Shown here: piece by piece, positions 11,000 to 20,439 of the stretch | Position numbering within the stretch: the stretch's first letter is position 1 | How the letters are laid out: the number at the start of each line of letters is the position of its first letter | From: Notamacropus eugenii | Lineage: Eukaryota; Chordata; Mammalia; Diprotodontia; Macropodidae | NCBI RefSeq assembly: GCF_028372415.1 | Contig: NC_092872.1 | Coordinates: 90,936,575 to 91,000,574 of the forward strand | DNA: 64,000 nucleotides | Reading direction: 5' to 3' | The notes under the pieces: generated by a model | Told to the model about the DNA's origin: nothing | The model's input: the letters and a program-made list of their open reading frames with translations, nothing else | Database searches by the model: none | Program-made: the position numbers and the translations under genes

Positions 11000-11335
11000 A
11001 GTAGTAGAAAACGAAAATTTAAAAAGCTTTTCTACAAATAAAACCAATGTGGCCAAGATTTAGAAGGAAAGTAGAAAATTGGGGAGAAAAATTTTATAGG
11101 CACTTTCTTGGATAAAGGTTTTGTATCTCAAATATATAGAGAACTTTGTCAAATTGATGAGAATATGTCATTCCCCAGCTGATAAGTGGTCAAAGGATAC
11201 GAACACAGTTTTTTGACAAAGAAATCAAAGCTATATATAGTCATATAAAAAATGCTCTACATCATTATTAATTAGAGAAAAACAAATTAAAAGAATTTTG
11301 AGATTCTTTTATCCATTTTTATCCATATAATTCCT
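11000..11335 (+). mobile_element. L1 ORF2 C-terminal relic
   Basis: Reads ggataaaggttttgtatctc, then gagaactttgtcaaattgat, then agctgataagtggtcaaagg and aaattaaaagaattttgaga. This is the segment near the end of marsupial L1 ORF2 that encodes the 'IDKWSKDMN...' and 'REMQIKTT' region. It is frameshifted and truncated at both ends. Confidence 0.7.
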
Positions 11336-11510
11336 TGAGATATGGTTATGTGAAGAAACTTATTAACTGTGTTTAACAATTGTCCAGGTTTGGCTGGACT
11401 TGAAAACATCCAACTAAAAGACAAGAAAAATTTGGTTCCTTTAAAAAAAAAATGAAGGTATTAAAACTAGATGATTTCTAAAAATGCCTTCTATTTCTAT
11501 TAAAAAAAAT

Positions 11511-11565
11511 TGTGGCAGCTAGGTGGTACAGTTCATTAAGTGCTAAACTTGGAGTTAGGAAGAGC
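11511..11565 (+). mobile_element. SINE1-type head fragment
   Basis: Only the tRNA-like head remains (tggcagctaggtggtacagt, then cttggagttaggaaga). It is cut off where the antisense L2 piece begins. Confidence 0.7.
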
Positions 11566-11719
11566 ACTTATCAAATATCTGCTATATGGCAAGGTACTGT
11601 GTTAAATGGTGGGGAAACAAAGAAATGCAAAAGACATGCCCTTCCCTCAAAAAGCTCACAATGTGATGGGAGACAAGAGGAAAACTACTCCTCACAAGCA
11701 AATTATATGCAGGATGAAG

Positions 11720-12145
11720 GCTGTTCATCCTTTGTTGTCAGAGGACCGATGACATCACAGATGATGTCTTGACTTGTGTGTGAATGTAAGTGAGGCAGAG
11801 TTGCACAAAGTCCTCAGCCTTACTCAGTCTTCCAGCATCCAGTGGCCATATAGAAGTCAAGGTGACTGGTAACCGCCCAGGAGGCAGTGATGACCTTGGG
11901 ATCTTCAATGTCTGACCGAGTTCTAAGAGCTCCGCAGCACCTACTTCAGCCACCCTTGTGGCCAGTGGAACCTTGCTTTACCAGGGTGTGGCTACTGCAC
12001 ATGCTATAGTTTCTTGGAACCCAAGAGAGAGTTGGGTGACAGGTGGACACCAAAGGTGGATGAGCAGCCCTGTAAAAGGGCTCAGCAAGCCCTCTTACTA
12101 GAGGTGCTAGTCTTTCCTGAACACCCCATACACCACAGACAAGAT
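11720..12145 (-). mobile_element. RTE-tailed SINE, near full length, antisense
   Basis: The element reads on the minus strand. Its 3' part (11730-11880 on the plus strand) holds the tail block tcagaggaccgatgacatca and the agttgcacaaagtcctcagc body shared by the short SINEs at 25.9, 27.5, 32.4, 34.9 and 57.4 kb. Its 5' part (about 11965-12135) is a head of about 170 bases. That head recurs, clearly recognisable, at 12895-13067, including the shared blocks actgcacatgct and acaggtggacaccaaag. The tail matches the end of the RTE-type LINE in this window. The minus-strand frames here carry no conserved protein. Confidence 0.7.
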
Positions 12146-12173
12146 AAACAGAAAATACTTGATGGAGGGTAGG

Positions 12174-13067
12174 CTGCTTGGTTGGTTGGTTGTTGTCCTT
12201 CGTCTTTGAAGAGGAACAAAATGACATCACCATGATAAAGCTCAAGTTTCAGTGTGTCTAACTGTGGCTGATCAGACCAATACAAGCTCGCAATGCTCTA
12301 CCACTGGTTGGGCACAGTTAACCTGCATGAATATTTGGAGTGGTGACTCCAAATTTGCACATCCTATGTTTCCTTTGTGCTGTCTCAATTCTGCTTTGCT
12401 CATAGAGCACAGCACCTTTTCTGATGTGGGGATGCCATGCTGAGTGGTGCTGTGCCAGTATCTCCCATGTCACACAATCAAATTCAAAGTTCTTGAGAGA
12501 GACCTTGAGAGGGTCCTTATATTGCTTTTTCTGGCCACCATGTGATCACCTGCCCCATGTGAGTTCTCCATAAATTAGTCTCTTTTGGCAAGTGTATATT
12601 TTGCATTCAGACACCGTGGCTAGCCCATTGGAGTTGCGTTCTCTGAAGCATAGTTTGAATGCTTGGCAGTTCAGCTTGAGCAAGGACTTCAGTGTCTGGT
12701 ACCTTAAACTGCCAGGTGATCCTCAGAATCTTCCTAAGACAGTTCAAATGGAAGCAATTCAGTTTCCTGTTCTGTTGGAACAAATTGTTCTCATCTGCCC
12801 CTTCCACGAGGGGAAGTCTTCACATGCCTTGGGTAGATACCCTCCTAACTCACCAATGGGTCTGAGACCCCTTGGTTACCCACAACGTGGTTTGGCTGGT
12901 CTGCCGACATGGTTTACTGGGATGTGGCCACTGCACATGCTGCAGCTTCTTGTAGTCACAGGTGAGAGCTGGGTGAAACAGGTGGACACCAAAGCTGGAA
13001 AGCAGTCCTGGAAAGGACTCAGCAGCCTTCACACCAATGAGACTGGTCCTGAACCCACCCTACACCC
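12174..13067 (-). mobile_element. Internally deleted RTE-type LINE with SINE-like head
   Basis: Flanked by an 11-bp target duplication with one mismatch (tggagggtagg at 12163-12173 and tggaggggagg at 13068-13078), so it went in as one unit. Read on the minus strand, it begins with the same head as the neighbouring SINE (13067 down to about 12895). It then enters the end of a reverse transcriptase ORF at about 12800: 'LNCLRKILRITWQFK', then 'VPDTEVLAQAELPSIQ', corresponding to the family segment 'CLRKIL.I.WQD.IPDTEVL'. It runs to the RTE tail (gtcctttgaagagg-type block, 12191-12230). About 1.3 kb of LINE sequence present at 61.3-63.1 kb is missing. The 180-codon plus-strand frame at 12592-13134 is an antisense shadow. 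Confidence 0.7.
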
Positions 13068-13111
13068 TGGAGGGGAGGCACTAGAATTAAGAAGGACTGG
13101 GAAAAATCAAA

Positions 13112-13300
13112 TCCTCTACCAGACATTGATTTAGCTGTGTGACCCTGAGCAAGTTATTTCACCCATCTCAGCATCAGTTTCCTCATCTGTGAAATGGATA
13201 TAAAAATGGCACCCACCTTACAGGTAATTGTGAAGGTCAAATCAGCTAATTTAAAGTATTATACAAATGCTAGGGATCATTAAAAGCAAGCTATCATTTT
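13112..13300 (+). mobile_element. MIR-type SINE
   Basis: Core gatttagctgtgtgaccctg, then agtttcctcatctgtgaaat, then the tail aaagtattatacaaatgcta. A plus-strand CORE-SINE with the head largely missing. Confidence 0.8.
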
Positions 13301-13344
13301 TATGATTCTATGAATTTTCCAGGTGTGTTGTGTGCTTAATACTT

Positions 13345-13755
13345 GAAGAAGCAATGTGATGAAGTGAAAAGACTTGATTTAGAATCAGAAAAGATAAATT
13401 TAAATCCAAACTCTGTCACTTGCTTCTACTTGCATAAACTTGGTTCTTGTTCATTCATGTCTGACTCTTTGTGACCCCATTTGGGGTTTTCTTGCAAAAA
13501 TACTAGAATGGTTTGCCATTTCCTTCTCCGGCTCATTTTACACATAAGAAAACTGAGGCAAACAGGGTTAAGTGACTTAGCTGGGATCTGAACTCAGGAA
13601 GTTGAGTCTTCCTGACTCCAGGCGCTCTATCCAGCTGCTCAGCATATATTTAGGCCTGTCACTTAAACTCAAAAGTCTTCAGTTCCTCATCTATGAAATT
13701 AGGGGTGGATCTCTAAAGTCCCTACCAGCTCTAAATCTATCATTCTTTGTGCTAG
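13345..13755 (+). mobile_element. MIR-type SINE split by an antisense SINE
   Basis: The left half is 13345-13437 (gacttgatttagaatcagaa, ccaaactctgtcacttgc). The right half is 13650-13755 (taggcctgtcacttaaactc, tcagttcctcatctatgaaa, ccctaccagctctaaatc). The gap holds an antisense SINE1-type copy. The sequences bordering the insert (gcataaactt and gcatatattt) look like a worn target duplication. Confidence 0.75.
13438..13645 (-). mobile_element. SINE1-type SINE nested in MIR, antisense
   Basis: Begins with the reversed tail (tcatgtctgactctttgtga, then ccatttggggttttcttgca). It continues through aactgaggcaaacagggtta to the reversed head ggcgctctatccagctgc. Its insertion postdates the MIR copy that it splits. 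Confidence 0.85.
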
Positions 13756-14225
13756 ATAACCCCCCACTCGCAGCCCCGCCCCCCCACCTACTGATGAAAG
13801 GTCATATTGCAACTCAGCCCCATTAGATATGGTAAAATTCCAGACAAACTGAGAGAAAGGATCACAAAGTTCCAGAAGGATGTAGTCAGATAATGGAGAA
13901 ATCCTAGCAGTAGTCAGCAGGGTAACTTACTAGTGGTGGAGAGATCCTAGAGTAGGGAAACCACAGTCCCCAAAATGGCAACCACATCTTCCAGCAGGAA
14001 AAACAAAAATCAAAAAAGTACTTCTAGCATCACATTAATGCCACCTCTCACCAAAAGATCTATTTGTCTGTACATGTGAAGAAGCCAGTGAAAACACAAA
14101 GTTTTCATTATAGTTAACAAAACTTGAAGGTAGCCATTGTATAAAGTGACTGACTAGTCATTCACTTCCAACCAATCCACTCCCATTCAACAAGCACTTC
14201 TTACATTCCTTCTATATGTCAGGAG
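13756..14225. other. No recognised feature
   Basis: Unassigned sequence containing a C-rich patch near 13760-13790 (cagccccgcccccccacc) and no open frame of note. Confidence 0.4.
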
Positions 14226-14227
14226 AG

Positions 14228-14330
14228 AGGAGGTGTTGTATAGGAAATAGAGAGCCCAGTCTTGGAATCAGGAAGACCTATGTTCAAATCCTACCTCTAA
14301 CATATAGTAGCTGTGGCCCCAGGCAACTCT
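14228..14330 (+). mobile_element. SINE/MIR fragment
   Basis: Shows cagtcttggaatcaggaaga, then cctatgttcaaatcctacc and tagtagctgtggcccc, the head-proximal half of a CORE-SINE. It is truncated where the antisense L2 begins. Confidence 0.65.
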
Positions 14331-14332
14331 AA

Positions 14333-15125
14333 TCAGTCAACAAGCATTCATTAAGCACCTAAGGTATGCCAGGGTTGTGTTAAGTGTTGGGGATACAAAG
14401 AAAGACAAAACCAAACCAAACCCCAGTCTCTACCCTCAAGGAGTTCATAATCTAATGGAGGAGATAATACACTGACACTGTATACATAATATATACAGAA
14501 TAAATTAGAGACAATCAACAGAGCAAAGGCAGTAGTTTAAGAAGGAATAGAAAAGACTTCCTGTAGAAACTGGGACTTTAAGAATTCAGGGAAGCCAGGA
14601 AGAAGAGATGAGGAGAGAGAGGACTCTAAGCATGGAGGCTAGCCTGAGAGTCTGCAGATTGGAGGAGTAGAAAAGAAGTCAGTGATACTGGACTGCAGAG
14701 TATCTGGTGGGGAGTATGGTGGAAGAAGACTGGAAAGCTAAGAGCAGCCGGGTGCTGAAGGGCTTTGGATGCCAAGCAGAGAATTTTATATTTGACCATG
14801 GGGGTCATAGGAAGTCATTGCCACTGACCAAGGAGAGGGATGACCCAGTCAGAACTGTCCTTAAGGAATATTCATCTGACACCCTGATGTAGGATGGACT
14901 GAAGCGGGGAACAATTTTGAGACTGGGAGATGGGCTAGCAGGCATGAGGTAACAAGGGCCGGCATGCAAGTGGTGACAATATCTACAGAGAGAGTAGAGG
15001 AGTATTTGTGATGTCACGAAGGTAGAATCAGCAGGACTTCGTAATTGATTGGATGTGGTGGGTGAGAGAGAGCATAGAGTTAAGGATGACACCTAGGGGA
15101 CTGGGAGGACGGTGGTAGCCTTAAT
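14333..15125 (-). mobile_element. L2-group LINE 3' region, antisense
   Basis: Starts with the reversed 3' end (cattaagcacctaaggtatg, ttggggatacaaagaaagac). It continues through ccctcaaggagttcataatc, agactggaaagctaagagc and gaattttatatttgacc, then into the reversed ORF C-terminus at about 14890-14990. The minus-strand frame at 14805-15092 is a decayed trace of the RT end. About 800 bases, collinear with the copy at 1.6-2.6 kb. Confidence 0.75.
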
Positions 15126-15544
15126 AGTCATAAAGAAGAAAACTCTGAAATTTTAAAACTCTAAATTTTAAATTTAAAATGAAATGAAATTTAAATTTGA
15201 AAGTTAGCCTGCACCAGTGGAGGCAGTTTCCACATGGGGAGTTTCCCATACTGACATAGTCATAGACTTGAACCATGTGATTGGCATTGTGTAGGTAGTG
15301 TGGATACAGAGATGAAAAAGCAGCTTATGTTCTTGGGGGTATGACATGAATACAAAAAATGTATAGTAGGAAGGAGAAAGCACCGACAATTTGGGAGGGA
15401 TAAGGGACAGGAAGGATTTCCCCTTGGGGTAGTCCTCTGAAGAAACTTGTTTTTGGCTCTTACCTGTAATTTCATTGGAATAAGGAACTCTAGGTGAAGA
15501 ATCTCTTACCAATGCAGACTGGCATCCTGTTATAATCATAGAGA

Positions 15545-15685
15545 GTTACCCAGGGCACTGAGAGATTAAGCGATTTGTCCACAAAATCCACTGTATGTCA
15601 GAGACAGAACTTGGGCCCAGATCTTCCTAACTCTGAGCCTGGGTCTTTATCTACTAGACCACATTGCCTCCTGAATACTTGTAAC
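15545..15685 (-). mobile_element. SINE/MIR, antisense
   Basis: Reversed CORE-SINE: acccagggcactgagagatt, then cttgggcccagatcttccta, then atctactagaccacattgcc. No RTE-like tail is visible. Confidence 0.7.
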
Positions 15686-15689
15686 AAAA

Positions 15690-15955
15690 ATGATCATAAT
15701 AATCAGAGCTAACATTTATACAGCACCACCATGTGCTAAGCACTTGACAAATATTTTATTTTAACTTCACAACAACCCTGGGAGGTAGGTTCTATGGGGA
15801 TATAATCCCCATTTTACAGTTAAGGAAACTGAGGCAGACAGAAGTTAGGTGAATTGCCCAGGGTCACAAAGTTAGTAAGTGTCTGAGGCCAGATTTGAAC
15901 TCAAGTCTTCTGACTCCAGTCCCAGTCCTCTTAATCACTGCATCATCTTCATTAG
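15690..15955 (-). mobile_element. MIR/THER1 SINE, antisense, near full length
   Basis: Contains the full reversed order: gctaacatttatacagcacc, ttcacaacaaccctgggagg, cccattttacagttaagg, cccagggtcacaaagttag and ttgaactcaagtcttctgac. It is one of the cleaner MIR-type copies here. Confidence 0.85.
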
Positions 15956-16079
15956 GAAGTGAATCAAAACGCTTGCTCTCAGCATCCATGGAATTGGGCG
16001 CTGTTGCTCATGAGCTACGAGAAATGCTCCAGATTCTAGTCACTGAAATGTCAAACAACCCCTCACTCACAGGATGTTA

Positions 16080-16975
16080 GTATTCAGGGGAGGAAGGGTT
16101 GGACCGTAGAGAGCACCTTTCATTTTGTAGGTGACTAACCAAACTCCTACCTTCCCCTTTGTCTTTTCCCAGCTAAAAGTCTCCCTTGTTGTGTGCGATC
16201 ACACGGAAGGAAGTGTATTCTGTGCTTTGTGCTAGGATCCAAACAGATGGAAGTGTGAAGAAAGCTTCCCCAGTCCTTATCTCCTCACTGGCTTGTGAAA
16301 TGTTCTGCTGCCTGTTTCTTTCTTTGTTTTGCTTTCTTTTTTCAGGAAGTGTTCCTGGAAAGCATGCCTCACTGATTTTCCTCAGAAAGATCACAGGAGG
16401 CACTCACTACCCACTGCCACTCGGCTGTAAGGTTTCTGTCCCCTGGACTTCGGTTAACACTTCCCTTCTGTGGGGAAGCAGATTTTGCAGCGACTTGAAC
16501 ACCGCGTGCTTTGAGATGAGCATTTCTCGGTAATAGTGACCTTCCTGTCTCTTCGCCTCTGGAACAATCTGTCTCAGTGTTTCCTGTAGCCCCACGTCAC
16601 TGTGGCTGGGTTCCACTGCTACCCTGTGCCAAGCCCTCACCAGCAATGTCTCTCCTGAGCCTAGGGCTGAAGGAGCTGAAGGACCCTTTTTCATCCTTTC
16701 CTTGATAAACTTCAGAAAAGGGGAAATTTCTGAATGTCTGCAGGCTAACGCTGGGAACCTTAGGTAAGAGCTAGCTAGATTCTGTTCACAGCCCCCAGGG
16801 TTGGCGTCCCCAGCCACAGGCCACTCCTGCCAGACAATCCTGAAGACTGAAGAACCTAGGGCTTATTTTGCTTGGCTGGGAGCTTTGCCCAGAGCTTAGA
16901 GTTTCTCACACAGATGGAATTCCCTCCACTGGCACAGAGTGATGCCTTTGCATAGTTGCTCTGTTTAGCACTGTA
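16080..16975. other. Repeat-poor tract with a 136-codon open frame
   Basis: About 900 bases without recognised repeats. The minus strand is open for 136 codons at 16407-16817 from an ATG, with no domain I recognise and a composition heavy in Glu, Lys, Ser and Leu. The plus strand is open for 115 codons at 16186-16533. A splice-acceptor-like pyrimidine tract ending in ag (tttgctttcttttttcag) lies at 16328-16345, and a gtaag occurs at 16428-16432. Overlapping frames on both strands argue for chance. I list it because it is the best non-repeat open region in the window. Confidence 0.25.
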
Positions 16976-17004
16976 ACTTCTATATATCCTAGGAATACCC
17001 AGTA

Positions 17005-17195
17005 CTTAGAGCTGTGACACTGGGCAAGTCACTTAACTTCAGTCTTGCCTCAGTTTCCTCAACTGTAAGATGGGGATAACAGCATCTGACTCTCAGAGTT
17101 CTAGTGAAGATAGAATGAGATAGTATTGGCAGTGCTTGGCACGAGGCCATGGTAGGCACTATATAAATAAATGTTCATTCCTTTCCCTTCCCCTA
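17005..17195 (+). mobile_element. MIR-type SINE
   Basis: Core ctgtgacactgggcaagtca, then agtttcctcaactgtaagat and the tail ttggcagtgcttggcacgag followed by an ATAAAT-rich end. A plus-strand copy. Confidence 0.8.
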
Positions 17196-17324
17196 GATGT
17201 CAGGGCATGGACCCAGAAATATCTGTTTGGCTGACCTCGCATTAGTATAAAGATAAAATGAAGTGCAGTAGAATAGTTCTTAACCCGATTTACTTCATAT
17301 ATAATTTGAGAAAACCTATAGAAG

Positions 17325-17495
17325 GGGCAACTAGGTGGTACAGAGGAAACAGCACTGGTTCTGGAGTCAGTCAGGAGGACCTGAGTTCAAATCTGACCCC
17401 AAGCGTTTCCTAGCTGTGTGACCTTGGGCAAGCTATTTAACCAGTTGCTTCCCCCTCCTCCCAAAAAACCCAAAGCCTATGGATTCCTTCTTAGA
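17325..17495 (+). mobile_element. tRNA-derived SINE with C/A-rich end
   Basis: Head ggcaactaggtggtacagag, then agtcaggaggacctgagttc and cctagctgtgtgaccttggg. It ends in a cttccccctcctcccaaaaa tail instead of the RTE-like or MIR tail. This looks like a third SINE subtype, as does the antisense copy at 43206-43339. Confidence 0.7.
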
Positions 17496-17499
17496 ATAA

Positions 17500-17834
17500 T
17501 GCTTTTAAAGGCATAGAATGAAATACATAGAATTGCAAAAGAAATTAGCTGTATTGAAGTGAAGATGTACTTCCCCCCCATTCAGGTTCATAGTTCTGCC
17601 CTCCCCACCCCAAATCTACCCATGAATCCCTTTACCCCAGGTAAAGAAACCCTGCAAAAGAATGAAATAACAAATAGGAGTATGCTTTGAAAAGAAAAGC
17701 TCTATATACATATACAGTCATCATCATCATCATTGTCTCTATTTGGCAAAGAGACCTCCAGACAAAGCACTATCCATGTTTGGGTCTGCACTTGGCTTGG
17801 ACAGATAGACCTGGAAAGTAAAATCGCTACCAGA
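17500..17834. other. No recognised feature
   Basis: Unassigned sequence with a C-rich patch near 17573 and a CAT-rich stretch near 17718-17732. Confidence 0.35.
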
Positions 17835-17940
17835 GTTTCTGGACAGTAGGATATAAATTCCTTGAGGCCAGGATGCAGTTCCTTTCTATCTCTGCATCCC
17901 GGTACCCCCATTGTTGACACTTGATAAATGTCTGCCATAT
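17835..17940 (+). mobile_element. L2 3' terminus
   Basis: Shows aattccttgaggccaggatg, then ctctgcatcccggtaccccc and a terminal cacttgataaatg, the conserved end of L2. Only the last 100 bases remain. Confidence 0.7.
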
Positions 17941-18955
17941 TGGAGGTTAGGAGCTGGCCATTCAGAAGGTCCCTGTGTGGGGACCAAGGATCCTGCTCAG
18001 CCCAAGTTCTCCCGATTAGTATTTCTGGGGGCCTAACTTGCTTCCACATCTCAGGCTGGTGCCAGGTTTCTCTTTCTATTACAAGCTCCCTTTTTCTGTT
18101 TTCTGTAAAACCTCACCTATTACCATCCCCAGCCACTTTCACTTTCCCCACAACCTCTTCCTCTTTGGGCTGTCTCCCTGCTTTCCCCTCCCCCACCCCT
18201 CACCCCAGCATCCGAGTCTCCTCCCCACCCTGGTTGTTCTCACCATCCCTTATCTCACTGCCCCATGCTTAGTTCTAGCCCCTAATCATTCTGCTTCCCC
18301 CTACCTACCTGGCTAAAATGTTCCTGTGTACCTCTAGGTGTGGTGAGCCTGGGCAGAATTTCCTCTCCACATGGACCAAACTGGCCCATCTACACACACT
18401 GCCTCAGAGGTCTAGTTCAGCTCTGGAGAGCAGGCTGCTTCCTCCTCACACCATGCCTTCCCCCTGAGGTTCTTGGCCAAGACCTGCTTCATTCTGTTAA
18501 GGGGTGGATTGTGGCAGAATTAGTCAGTGCCATCTACATTCCAGAGGCAGCAATTCTGCTGTCACCTGAGCCTTCAGAGCCTTGGGGACATGTGATTTTG
18601 GGGCCTTATGGGAGGCCCCATTCCATCCATTAATAAACATTAAGCACCTCCTATGTTTCATGTGCTGTGTCTCTTTCCCCCATATCCCCACCTTGAATGG
18701 CTGACCCTGCCACAAACATCTGAGTGATTTGTTAAATCTAACCCAGCACCTAGAGCTCGGTACTTTTTCATTCATGCTATTACAATTGTTCATTAAATGG
18801 TGCGTTTGCGTAGAACTGACAGAGAACTAAGAACAGAAAAACATCAGCAAGAAATCCTATTCAAATTATGCTGCTGACCTGGAGGGAGGAGGGAGCTGAA
18901 GGGAGGGAAAGACCCTCTAGGTGTGAATAAGCTTCCAAAAGGAGGTCAACAATGA
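17941..18955. other. Repeat-poor tract
   Basis: About 1 kb with a pyrimidine-rich half (18050-18300, C/T-rich on the plus strand). It has two overlapping plus-strand frames of 92-114 codons that come from that bias. A short antisense L2-like scrap lies near 18635-18680 (cattaagcacctcctatg). No gene can be supported. Confidence 0.35.
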
Positions 18956-18959
18956 GTCA

Positions 18960-19320
18960 AAAAAACATGGATCAAGAGCCTACTTAGCACATGCCAGGTC
19001 CAGCGCTAAGCACTGGTGATACAAAGAGGGGCAAAAGACATTGTTACTCTCAAGAAACTCACAGTCTAATGCGGAGAGAGCATGCAAATAAGGTATAGAC
19101 AGGATAAACTGGAAATTAATCATAAGAGGAAAGGCTCTTGAACTAAGGGGAATTGAAAAGACTTTCTGCAGATAAGATTTTAACTGGGACTTGAAGGAAG
19201 AGACAGCAGCCAGGAGGTGGAACTGAGGAAGAAGTATGATCCTGCTGTGAGGAACAGTTATGAAAATGCCTAGCATAGAGATGGAGTGTCTTGTCTGAGG
19301 AATAACCAGGGGCCCCGGTT
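18960..19320 (-). mobile_element. L2 3' region, antisense
   Basis: Contains acatgccaggtccagcgcta, then ctctcaagaaactcacagtc, gataaactggaaattaatc and the ggacttgaaggaagagac block. It is collinear with the antisense L2 copies at 1.6 and 14.3 kb and stops before the ORF region. Confidence 0.75.
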
Positions 19321-19324
19321 ACTA

Positions 19325-19835
19325 GTCTACAAGATGCTTGTCAGGGTACAGAGTAAGATGCACCCTAGATATAGCACAAGAAATGGAATTGTTCAGCACC
19401 CACCAACTGTGCTACGTAATCAAAGGTGAACAGGACCTTGATTATGATGGTGAGAATGACATTTTAAGCTTTGCAAAATGCTTTCATTCCCTCAAATGTG
19501 CTCTCATGGTGGTTTTCTCGGCTTGGAACTCATCTGGTTTCATTTTAATAGCTGCAAAATGTTGCCTATTTGGGGAGACAAACACTCTTAGGGATATCCC
19601 TTGATGTACCTATGTGAAATTCCTTCTTTTCCCATGGCATATTAAAAAAGCTGGGGATACAGTTTCTTCTACAGGGTTGGTGACTACTTGGAATAGCCAT
19701 CCTCTTTTTCTCTGCCAATCCAAATCCTTTGGCATGAGCAGTCACCAGTTTTCTCTACTTAATATTTCAACCTGCTCAATCCAACCTGGCTCAATGACCG
19801 TGCTGTGCGAAGCTGAACAAGTCACTTTACAATCA
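19325..19835. other. No recognised feature
   Basis: Unassigned sequence with two plus-strand frames of 88-99 codons and no motifs I recognise. Confidence 0.35.
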
Positions 19836-19839
19836 CCTC

Positions 19840-20080
19840 ACAGTGCTTTAAGGTTTGCAAAGCCCTTTATAGAAACTATCTCATTTGATCCACACAACAA
19901 GCCTGTGAATTAAATGCTGTTAGTACCCCCATTTTGCAGGTGAGGAAACTGACTGAGCGCTTGGGAGAAGTTGTGCCTTGCCCAAAGCCAGCTAGTAAAA
20001 GGGTGAAATGGGACTGAAACTTGTTTCTTCCTCACTTCAAGTCTGTCACTCCATCTATCATATCACATAGCTGCCACTTG
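19840..20080 (-). mobile_element. MIR/THER1 SINE, antisense
   Basis: Reversed MIR: aggtttgcaaagccctttat, tcatttgatccacacaacaa, cccattttgcaggtgaggaa, then tatcatatcacatagctgcc at the reversed head. The order is complete from tail to head. Confidence 0.8.
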
Positions 20081-20227
20081 GGTCACCACCTCTCTGGGCC
20101 CCTACGCATTTTGGAAATGAGGGGATTGAAGGAGCTGGCTGATCCTTCAGAGTCCTTTCCTCTGCTAATGTTTCATGATCCCATGTTTCTATACCTTCTT
20201 ACCATGACCTTTATCTGCAGATCTGAT

Positions 20228-20424
20228 GGTTTCCACCAGGGCTGGCGAGTTCACTTGAGCAGATGAAGAAGACATTTGCACCTGCAGAATGTTCATTTTT
20301 CAACGATCTCCTTTATGATGCAATTACCAGGAACAGGCTACATTGTGAAAGTGTGAAACATCTGTTTATGGCTTAGTACTTAGCAGAAAATGAGGTACAG
20401 AGAAGGTATTCAGGCTGTACTTAC
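20228..20424 (+). repeat. Local direct repeat, copy A
   Basis: About 190 bases that recur at 21640-21827 in the same orientation. Shared blocks include atttttcaacgatctcc, tatgatgcaattaccagga, gtgtgaaacatctgttt and ggcttagtac. It matches no repeat family I can name. A family of unknown repeats and a tandem-type duplication are both possible. Confidence 0.8.
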
Positions 20425-20439
20425 TGAATTAGTTCATGC

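Larger units (their letters stand above)
11566..13110 (-). mobile_element. L2 3' end, antisense, split by two RTE-type elements
   Basis: Three pieces form one collinear antisense L2. They are 11566-11715 (ctgctatatggcaaggtact... cctcaaaaagctcacaatgt), 12146-12173 (aagataaacagaaaatactt) and 13068-13110 (ggcactagaattaagaagga). The two gaps hold the SINE at 11720-12145 and the composite element at 12174-13067. The last two pieces join at an 11-bp duplicated target, which supports the reading. Confidence 0.7.

Noticed and set aside
12592..13134. 180-codon open frame on the plus strand
   Set aside because: It lies antisense to the RTE-type element, and the minus strand carries the recognisable reverse-transcriptase end ('CLRKIL', 'VPDTEVL'). 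It crosses the element boundary and has no motif of its own.
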